In this document: positions 56,054 to 64,000 of the stretch, piece by piece
Layout of the letters: each line of letters opens with the position of its first letter
Numbering within the stretch: position 1 is the first letter of the stretch
Assembly (NCBI GenBank): GCA_030512295.1
Contig: JAULSR010000002.1
Location: forward strand, 6,696,001 to 6,760,000
From: Bombardia bombarda
Taxonomy: Eukaryota > Ascomycota > Sordariomycetes > Sordariales > Lasiosphaeriaceae
Reading direction: 5' to 3'
Length of the DNA: 64,000 nt
The notes under the pieces: generated by a model
What the model was told of the DNA's origin: nothing
Database searches by the model: none
Seen by the model: the letters and a program-made list of their open reading frames with translations, nothing else
Position numbers and translations under genes: made by a program

Positions 56054-59000
56054 ATGGCCGACCACGACCATAATGCGAGTCCTCCGCAAAACCTCCGCCC
56101 ACGCAGGTCTACTAGGCAACCTAGCGCTCTAGACCGCGACAGAATAGCGACCTCCACTCCCCTCGGCGACGATAACTTCCCGAACTACATCCCTGATTCA
56201 AATTTTACAGCCCCTACTTCTGACGGAATCGAGCCACTGGGCCAAAAGCGCCCACGCCCAGACAATGGAAATGAAGATGAAAGGCGACGTACAAAAGCCC
56301 CTCAGCGCTCCCACAAACACAGGTCGAGCGGCGCTTTTCTACTTGCCGACGCCATATTCAGTGGTTCAAATAAAGATTCGCAAGCGCTGCTGCACAAACG
56401 GCAACGCAGCTCCGCCGAGAACCAGAGACACAAAGCGGTTCAGAATGAGCCCGACAGATCACACACACGAGGCAGCCGTTCAAATGGGGGACAGGGTCTC
56501 GCCATGGACCTGGGCTTGGGTCTGGACCAAACATCTAGTCCAGATCGAAGACCCGTCGAGAGAACCTCGATGGGCAGCACAATGGCAGGGCGTGACTCTC
56601 TGACCGGCGACACAGTGGTTGGGTCGTCACCAAGAGCAAGCATGGCACCTATGGACGTGGATTCCGCGCAGATTGTGAATATGGCACTGAATCTAAGTGA
56701 ATCCAGGAGGCAGGCTTTACGGAGAAATGTTTCGCAACCCATACCTCCAAAACTGGCCCCGTTGCCCGACAACACGGCTGGGGGGAGCCTCCGACAGCAT
56801 CTACAGCAACAGAGGAGAGTCTCACGCACAATATCACCAAGACCTGACCGCGGCTCGCCAAAGATAGGGTCTGCTCGTGTTTTCAGCCCGCTACAGTCTG
56901 CGTTCGAGCCTGATGGGACCTACCGCTATCACTTCTCACAGTCGACGTTGGCGAGAGCACAAAAGGCAAAAGAGTATCTGGAGCTTATGGCCCAGTACAG
57001 ACGAGTTCTTGACCTACTACCCCCTTTAAAACCCAGCCGGGCTGTAAGGTCTATTACTGCCAGCCCCCAGGGTCTCCGAGCGACTCTGTCCAAGTATTCA
57101 GACTCCCAGCCAGTGATCTTGACCCAGTTATTGGGCGCCCATACAACCCCCTCCAGTATATTAGGAACCGCAAGGTCCGAGCGCGTGAGAGAAAGGTTAT
57201 TGACGGTGAGGAACAAGGCTTCAATGATGTTATCAGGGTTTCAGAATGGGTCCATGATGTGGCCAAGTGGGTGGCCACTCGTCAAGTCCGCCCATCAACA
57301 AATAACGCGTTGCCTGTGTTCGCAGCCGCCGAGGCTGCTGTAGTGCAGACATCTCCCCCGCCAAGTGGCTCGAGGCCAGCAATAGCTGCAACAAAACCTA
57401 AACGACCGAGAGTCGACTGGGCGCTAGATCCAGCAGACATGCTCGCCGATGTATACTGGCTTGAGCAAGATGACAACAAGAGACTGGTTGAAGATCGCCA
57501 CTGGAGACGAGTTTTCCCTCAGAGTGCCGACCTGTACCAGCCGCTGTCGCGCGATGAGGTAGGACCAAGGCTGTCTACCCCAAACTCCATGAAGGACTTG
57601 CCAAGTAGCCACACGCCAGCGGATACCGTCTCAGATTCGCAAATTTCCAAGACAGAACACGACAGTGGCCGCAGTTCAGCACGGGACCGGGCACACCAGA
57701 AGCTTCGAGCACTGAAGGGCTCCCATCACCGTCAAAACAGCTCCATCAATGGCCGTGACTTTCTACGTATCCATCGGGGCTCGCTCTCCGATTCATCTGA
57801 CACAGACAGTGATCGTAGACGTCGAGTGAGGTCCGGCACCATCAGCAGCAATGGCAAGGATATTTTGGCAAAGCAGATGGAGGAGATGATTGCGCGGGAG
57901 CAGCGGGAGACTGAGTCCCACCCGCTCTATGACCACCAGGCGCTACGTATGAAGTTTGCAAGCACTGGCCAGGCCACACCTGAGCGGGAGAAACAGAACC
58001 CATCGCGAGCACTGAGCCGCACGAGCAGTCACCGCAGGATGGAATCCCATGGCCGCCTCAGCGAGGCTGAGAACCGGATCAAGTTAAAGGCTCGTCCATC
58101 GCCTCCACAGGATCAAGGACGGGCCAGCCTCGAGGTTCCCAACATGGCAAGACGGTTCTCAACCGACTATGACACATCGCAGCCAAACTCACCAGAGCTT
58201 CGGGCCATTCGAGACCGTACGCTTATCCCAGCTATCGGCATGGACCTGTCACCAGCATCGAGTAGGCCGAGCTCACCCAGTCGTAACCCCCTGACAAAGG
58301 TTAAGAGCATCTTCCGCGAGCGGAGTAGGGATCGGCCGGCGGACATGCACTCTCGTGAGGGGGATAGCGGTATCGACCCTCCAGCTCCTCATTCCGAGAG
58401 GCTGCTGGACTCTCCAGCAACCGATAAGAGCGGCTTGCCATCTCCCGATAGGAGGTCATCCAGAAGTCCGCTCCGCAAGATCGTTTCCAAGGGCACAGAC
58501 ACGAGCAGCAGGTCGCACAAAATCACTGGCAGCGTCAGAGTCCGTAGTGAGGACGGCGGTCTCAGAGGTCTATTCCGGGGCCCGCGCATCGATAGCGTCT
58601 TGCGCAGCGGCGTTTCCAAGGTCAGCGACATGATCTGGCGGAAGGAAGCTGGAGCTGCTGCCAGGGACGACCTGTACTCCAGCACATCCTCGGATCAAGA
58701 ATCTGATGCGGGCATAAGCAGGGGTAGATCCAGGGGAACTCCCCAGAGGGCGACTGACCGGGGCGAAACTGACGCGTCAGGCCAGAGCGGCAAGAGCTAT
58801 CTGGGCGTGATGCCTAAGTTTATCTCATCGACCGAACACAACAAGTCCACGTCAAGCGGGCAAACTCCGCTCACGGTTCCGGGATCTCACCCAGCCTCAC
58901 AGCCTCTAAGCCGGCGCTCATCGCGCTTCGAGCTCCTTAAGCCCCCCAAAATCGATATTCAGACTATCTCGTCCACATCTTCGCCACCCCAGAGATGATG

Positions 59001-59858
59001 CCTGTGGGCGGCTCTGATGTTTCCGAAACGGACTCACGCAGGAGCAGCTACACTGACGGCGTCCGTGCCGCTGATGCGCGGCTGAACGCAGTGCTGGCTT
59101 TCTCTAAAGGCCGCGACTTTTCTTCCTCATCAGTCGGTCGGCAGTGGTCTATTGCGGATCAGGGCATCGCCCCTATTCGTGCCACCGTGTCCAAGCGCGA
59201 GATTGCCCGCCTGCGTGCTCTCCTCCTCAGCTCTGGCATTCACGCAATGGAGATGGACCGCCGTGCAAAGGAGCGCAAGCTTCTCATCTCGCCCAGTGTA
59301 GCCGACGCGGGTGAGGATGCCCCTGGCGAAGTACCAGAAAATGCCTCTTGGAACAAGGTCGACCGTCGGAGCCCTGAACCCGACTTCCGGAAGCGGCTCG
59401 TCAAGCGCCCCATCGCGCAGACGGATCTGTACCCCCTCGCCGCGCGCGCCCTCGGCTCGTCCATACAGGCCTCAATCCACCAGTGGCAGGTGACGTCGGA
59501 TTCGTTCTCCAAGGAGACGGCGCCGGTGCTGGAGCACCGTGTGGAGGCGCTGCGGTTCAAGCTCGCAGCAGAACTGACGGATATGACGAGGGCGGCGGCT
59601 GAAGAGGCGGACGAGGCGTATCGCGACCTCGTGACTGGCCAACGGCTCAAGGTGACGCGCGTGGTCGACTTCATCGAGAAGATGCTGCGTAGGCGCAGGC
59701 GCCGCTTCCGGTGGGTACGTAGGGCGGGCTGGCTGGCGGTCGAGTGGGCGCTTGTCGGTTTCATGTGGTATGTCTGGTTTGTCGTCATGATTGCGCGCGT
59801 GCTACTTGGCGTGGGCAAGGGCGTGGTGGGCGCTGTAAGGTGGCTGCTGTGGCTGTAG
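56054..59858 (+). pseudogene. Large fungal membrane protein, reading frame broken at two places
   Basis: Three long open frames follow one another on the + strand and together look like one protein of about 1,265 residues: 56,054 to about 57,045 in one frame, about 57,064-58,990 in a second, about 58,990-59,858 in a third. Part A ends with the ordered block AKEYLELMAQYRRVLDLLPPL; part B opens with VFRLPASDLDPVIGRPYNPL followed by QYIRNRKVRARERKVIDGEE, a strongly protein-like block; part B ends KPPKIDIQTISSTSSPP and part C starts PVGGSDVSETDSRRSSYTDG. Each junction needs a -1 (or +2) shift. The C-terminal part has a coiled region and a hydrophobic segment near the end (WALVGFMWYVWFVVMIARVL). 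No spliceosomal intron of normal size restores both junctions without removing these blocks. Likely causes are two single-base deletions in the sequence near C runs or a decayed gene. I do not recognise the function; an ER or nuclear-envelope membrane protein is a guess. Confidence 0.55.
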
Positions 59859-60677
59859 TGCCGGCTGCCAGCTGTTGGCTACATGTGGTTTTAAAAGCAT
59901 GGAGTTTCATCTTTTGGGTTCCCCGTGTCTTTCACAAGCACCCTTTATTTGTCATTCTTGTTCTATGAGGATAACGCTTCTATTGTTTATCGGAACATCT
60001 TCATAGCCTGTGTGGGGAAAAGCACCGGGGAAAGCTAGAGGTGTTGGATACAAAACACAACAACGGAGACGGAGTCGATTTGGTGTGCTGGTTTTGATAT
60101 CCCACAGGTCTCTCTCTCTCTTTCAAACTTTCCTCCTTTTATATTTCTTTGGGTTCTGCCTTACCTGTAAATACGAGCTGGGGCTAGATATCCTTGTCCC
60201 TTGATTCATAGTCCTGTTTTAATTTATTCTTGTCTGCTTGTCCACCTTTGAAAGGGACAAAGCATAGGCGTTGATTTCGAATACCTCTTTTTCTTTTTTT
60301 CTTTTTTTCTTTTTTTACGACTTAAAGCCTTCTTACATTTCCGGCTTAGAATTCAACAGAGGCAACTACAGCACAACGTGCACGCGTGTTGGAATAAAGG
60401 TTTGTATTGGTCTATGTACTTTTGCGATACATTTTGAGACAATGATGACACTTGTCCTGTTTATTTATTATTCACGTATCTCGACCAACGATCAATGATA
60501 GAATCAGCGCCCCAAAACCGGCGCTACAATTCGACTTCTAAAAGAATATATAAAAGATGATGCCACATGTAATAAAGATTTAATGCCAAACGGCCGGTGG
60601 TATTACACAAGTCCAAGAAGGAAAGAAGAGAAGAGGAGCAAAACAATGAAAAACCAAAAAGTGCACCCCCAATCGAT
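59859..60677. other. Convergent spacer between the broken membrane-protein gene and SAC1
   Basis: About 820 bp of mostly AT-rich DNA at the 3' ends of converging genes. A (CTTTTTTT)-like pyrimidine repeat lies at about 60,286-60,317. No gene seen. Confidence 0.5.
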
Positions 60678-62868
60678 CTACTCAATCCTCTTCTTGCCCT
60701 CCTCTGCATTGATATACCTCGCCGTGCTGAGACCACGCTCATGTCGCGCAACCAGCGGCCCCAATATCTTGTCCTTGCGCACCTTACCAATGGTCTCATA
60801 GTATCCCTCGGTCGCCCACGGCCGGGGATTCAGCTTTGGCCAGTTGACCTATCATGTATTATTAGTATTTATCACAAACTATGTAGACCGACGGGTGAGC
60901 AAAAACACTTACAAAGAGCATTCCATTGTTAACGATAAATACCAGACACCACGCTGCCACAAAGGTCCAGAAGAAGGTGAAGAGCCTCAGGGGCCACACA
61001 GACGACTCAGGCAGGCGGTGGGTGAGCAGGCCGACCAGGACGAAGAACAAGCTGACGGCAGCAACATAGGGGATGCTCTGGATCAGCACGGGGCGGCGGT
61101 CGGCAAACACCAGGCTGGAGCCGATGTTGCCGGCGGCGGGCTGGTAGGCGCCGAGGAACAGGTCGAAGCCGTCCTGGCGGGGGCCGTCGAAGAAGTTGTT
61201 CTTGCAGTAGCGCGTCACAGCCACGTTTGCGTCCTGCAAGGCGCCAGCCGTAGTGCGCTTGCCAGTGCGCGTCAAGTCCGTCTTCATAGCGCCCGTGCCC
61301 GAGTAGCTCCGCGAGACGACGTCTGCGTTGTCGGCCCACATGTTGCGGTACATGAGCTCGAAGGCGGGGTCCTCGTCGGCGAAGCGGGAGCCGCGGGCCA
61401 TGATGCCGAGGTCGATGAACATGCGGTCGAGCGTCCAGCGCGCGAGCATGCTCTGCACCACGTTGGTGCGGTCGAGGCAGTCCATGCAGTTTGTCCGCAC
61501 GACACTCGTCTGCAGGTTGCGCACCTCGAGGCGGCCGTCGATGTGGCTGGCGGGCATGTCGACGGCGCGGAAGTACTGCTGCGCCAGCAGCGAGTCGTGC
61601 ATCTTGTCGATGAGCAGCTGCGCGCGGTGCATCTGGAGGCCCTTGGTCTCGGCGTGGAAGTCAAAGTAGATGTAGTGCAGTCGGTCGAGCTGCGACTTTT
61701 GCCTGGCGGCCGGCTCGATGGTGTGAAACTTTTCGCTTGTGAGCTGGTCGGCCTGCGTCTGCTCCTTAGGAGACGACACGAGCATCTCCACCATCTGCTC
61801 GTAGGCCTGCTTGACGCGCATCTCGCGCCCCTTTTGGTTGACTAGGTTGACGAGGAAGTTGTCGCCGTAGATGCGGATCTGCTCGTCGAAATGCGCCTTG
61901 GCGGCTGGGTAGGCCGAGTCGATGCCCCTTATTTGGATCTTGGGCGTGTACTTGAGGTTGTTGACCTCGGCCCAGTAGACGGGCACGCTGCCGCGCGTCT
62001 GCACGTACGACAGGATCTGCATCTCCTTGCTCTCCCCCGACGCGGCACCGCCAAGCTTGCCGCTCTGCATGTCGCCGCTGCCAGCAAAGCCGCCCAACCC
62101 CCCGCCGCGGTCGTTGAGAATCACGACTTGTTCTGTCTCGTTGTAGTTGGAGGCGTGACCCTCCTCGTCCAGACCGCGGGAGAAGTAGCGCGTGCCGCCG
62201 CGGTGCCTCGAACGGCGGGTGATGAGCCCGACCGTCATGGGCGTGCCCTTGAAAGTGGTGTTGTGGAGCTCGAGCATGCCGAAGACGACGGGCAGGATGT
62301 AGGGGTCGATGCTCGGCTGGGGCGCAGGCTGCCCTCTGCCGCCCTTTGTGCGGAAGTCGATCAGGTCGGACTGGACGAATCGGTTCCAGAAGAAGCGGTC
62401 ATCGGCCCTTGCCCACAGCGGGCTCGAGGGGTCCTGGTGGGCCTGGCGCTGGAAGCTGTTGGTGAGATCGACCGAGTAGGAGAAGTACATGGGCCCGGTC
62501 TTGATGAAGTTCCTGAGCAGGGCGAGGAACTTGTCCTCGTCTGGGTCGCGGACCTGGCGCTCGCGCAGCGGGAGGAACTCGGTCGAGACCACCTTGTATA
62601 CCATGTGGCCCTTGAGGCGGCCAACCGGCAGGGTCTTTGTGATGACGATGATGTACTTGTCCAGGCGCAGGCGGACGATGCCCAGGATGCCGGCGATGCT
62701 GGAGACGCGCGACACACGCTTGCCGGCGAGGAGCGAGGCATCGCTGAGACGGATGTCGCCCGTGGGGCGGTCGATGCTCAGGGCGGCCGCATTGGGGCTC
62801 GAGGGCGAGGTGAAGTTGTACGAGTCGGAGGCGACCTGGACGTTGATGTCGCGGAAGGGGAGCGTCAT
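60678..62868 (-). CDS. SAC1: Sac1 phosphoinositide phosphatase
   Basis: Two exons on the minus strand, 62868..60913 and 60848..60678 (64-bp intron, GTAAGT donor, CTAATAATACATGATAG acceptor), give 708 residues; yeast Sac1 has 623. The SAC domain covers roughly residues 50-530, with the catalytic CX5R motif CMDCLDR at 461-467 inside RTNCMDCLDRTNVV. Upstream conserved blocks include NYNETEQVV and RGSVPVYWAE. Two hydrophobic segments near residues 590-605 and 617-640 form the C-terminal membrane hairpin, and the small last exon encodes a basic cytosolic tail (KVRKDK, EEGKKRIE). Sac1 sits in ER and Golgi membranes and dephosphorylates mainly PI4P, driving lipid exchange at contact sites. The ATG at 62,868 is the first in this frame after a stop. 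A Gly/Gly-Asp-rich insert near residues 275-290 is fungal-specific. Confidence 0.96.
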
Positions 62869-63002
62869 CTTGAATTGTGCTGGGGGAACGAGGGGAACTG
62901 GCGATGTTGCTGGTACAGGTGCTGGTACAGGTGCTGGTACAGGCGCCGCTGGCTCGTCATAAAAGGCACAAATGGCAAAGGGCGTCGACCGTCTTGTAGC
63001 AT
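62865..63002 (-). other. Upstream ORF overlapping the SAC1 start codon
   Basis: An ATG at 63,002 opens a 45-codon frame that runs through the 12-bp repeat and stops with TGA at 62,867-62,865, overlapping the SAC1 ATG by two bases as ATGA. Whether it is in the mRNA depends on the unmapped transcription start. If transcribed, SAC1 would need leaky scanning or reinitiation. Confidence 0.4.
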
Positions 63003-63798
63003 GGACGGTTTCAGATCCCAGGTGGCAACACAACAACCTGAAGCCAATTTGTGGTGTTGGAGGCACAGTAGCTAATTATGGTAGTCTACTTGGTAACCCG
63101 GTAAACCAGTATCTCGGCGTGGACCGTGGTGGCTTCCTAACAGGGGCCCAACAAGACGGGCTGGAATTAGGTGTTCTTGGTGTTGCCAGTTTCCAGTTGC
63201 GCTGTCAGCTTTGAGACGTCACCGCCGGCTGGCAAACCAGTGGTGACATAACAGGGCTTGCACGGTCCCCTCGGCTGGCTGGCAAGCTGGGCTGTGTGTG
63301 CTACTAATCCACACGCGCTAGCCGAGATAGGTCTGGAGCATTAAGACAATCACGTGTAGCGCACGAGCCAATCGGCGCCTGCAGGCTTGTCGTTCCGCCG
63401 CCTGACGTGTTGCCGGACTTTCAGTGGCCAGTGGGCTGGCCAGTGGGATCCCAGTGCAGTCAGTGGCAGGGTCCAGGCTTAAACAGGCTGCCGCGCATCA
63501 ATGACCTGCCCCGACCCGGTCTTGTTCCCGTGCTTCGCTCGAGGCAACTGACTGCAAGTGCAACTCAACCGAATCTCGCATCTCACATCTCCCGACTCGT
63601 CATCGTGCTCCATCTCTACTGCCTCCATCACCACCGCGTCCGCCGACTTCCCACCGAACAACGGAAATTTTGTCCGCATCGACGACGCTACCATTTCCCC
63701 GTCTTAACCATCGTGTTTAATCCCTACAGCGCCGCATCTTGGTCTTTAGCCTCCGTCTCCCCGAACCACCACACCGGCATCACATACTCTCCTCCGCC
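62869..63798. promoter_or_regulatory. Divergent promoter region of SAC1 and the Rab5-type gene
   Basis: About 930 bp between divergent starts. The SAC1 side holds a 12-bp tandem repeat (62,909-62,943) and an upstream ORF on the minus strand. The Rab side (about 63,560-63,798) is C/T-rich leader-like sequence. Confidence 0.55.
62909..62943. repeat. 12-bp tandem repeat (GCTGGTACAGGT)3
   Basis: Nearly three copies of a 12-bp unit in the SAC1 leader. The unit is a multiple of three, so it is open in several frames. Confidence 0.9.
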
Positions 63799-63990
63799 AT
63801 GGCAGCTCGAGGACCTCCCGGCGCACGTGGCATGGGCAGCCGCTTTGCACAGTTCAAACTGGTGCTTCTGGGTAAGCCGGCCCTCGTCTTGGTCGACCCA
63901 GGGCTGGCCAGATGAACGAGATAGGTGCTGACTGCCAAAACAGGTGAATCCGCAGTGGGAAAGAGCTCCATAGTATTGCGATTCGTAAAG
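63799..63990 (+). CDS. Rab5/Ypt51-type small GTPase, 5' part only
   Basis: The window shows exons 63799..63871 and 63944..63990, joined across a 72-bp intron (GTAAGC donor, CTGACTGCCAAAACAG end), and the start of a second intron at 63,991 (GTGAGC); the rest lies outside. The 40 residues read MAARGPPGARGMGSRFAQFK and then LVLLGESAVGKSSIVLRFVK. The P-loop GESAVGKSS with the following (I/L)VLRFVK is the Rab5 signature (Vps21/Ypt51 in yeast). Rab5 proteins control early-endosome fusion and recruit the Vps34 PI3-kinase. The first intron splits the codon of the P-loop's first glycine. Which Rab5 paralogue it is cannot be told from this part. It is divergent from SAC1, another phosphoinositide-linked gene. 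Confidence 0.88.
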
Positions 63991-64000
63991 GTGAGCCAGT

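Noticed and set aside
57044..57156. Conventional intron joining the first two parts of the broken gene
   Set aside because: It restores frame but removes GRPYNPLQ and the preceding ordered block, which are open and protein-like in the second frame; kept only as an alternative.
60844..63075. Long open frames (333 and 394 codons) on the + strand opposite SAC1
   Set aside because: They mirror the GC-rich codon use of SAC1, have Val/Ala/Glu/Leu-heavy random composition and no domain.

Overview
The window is nuclear DNA of a filamentous ascomycete (Pezizomycotina, most likely a Sordariomycete). This rests on genes interrupted by short GT-AG introns (about 50-120 bp) with CTAAC/CTGAC-like branch sites, long intergenic spacers, GC-rich coding sequence, and clear fungal orthologues of PalF/Rim8, Sam37, Rrn9 and BimC kinesin. 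I see no operons, no CRISPR array, no rRNA and no credible tRNA. The species cannot be settled from the sequence.

Layout. 1-2.3 kb: spacer. 2.3-4.9 kb (+): FLC/TRP-like membrane protein. 5.7-8.3 kb (-): PalF/Rim8 arrestin of the ambient-pH pathway, with a cluster of PacC-type hexamers upstream. 10.9-13.2 kb (+): F-box protein. 14.2-16.4 kb (-): FAD aromatic hydroxylase, four exons, one GC-AG intron. 16.4-19.6 kb: spacer. 19.6-21.9 kb (-): Rok1 DEAD-box helicase. 22.3-25.4 kb (-): mitochondrial-type isoleucyl-tRNA synthetase. 25.8-27.0 kb (+): charged protein of unknown function. 27.0-38.75 kb: an 11.8-kb gene-poor island rich in simple repeats. 38.75-40.2 kb (+): Sam37/metaxin. 40.7-42.1 kb (-): PIG-U/Gab1. 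42.6-44.6 kb (+): Nop7/pescadillo. 45.1-47.3 kb (+): Rrn9-like factor with a C-terminal zinc finger. 47.4-48.2 kb (-): HAD hydrolase. 49.2-52.85 kb (-): kinesin-5. 53.6-55.2 kb (+): UPF0183/PHAF1 family. 56.05-59.9 kb (+): large fungal membrane protein whose reading frame is broken twice. 60.7-62.9 kb (-): Sac1 phosphoinositide phosphatase. 63.8 kb to the end (+): start of a Rab5-type GTPase, cut by the window edge.

Function. This is mostly a housekeeping segment. Three genes serve ribosome production (Rok1, Nop7, Rrn9), two serve mitochondria (IleRS, Sam37), and several serve membranes and trafficking (FLC-like, PIG-U, PHAF1-like, Sac1, Rab5). Only the FAD hydroxylase and the F-box protein look accessory. 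Splice sites below were worked out by eye and checked for reading-frame closure; every spliced model closes to a whole number of codons except the 56-60 kb gene. I found no convincing new multi-gene system. The points most worth a second look are the twice-broken gene, the PacC-site cluster upstream of palF, the uORF overlapping the Sac1 start, and the structured repeats in the spacers.
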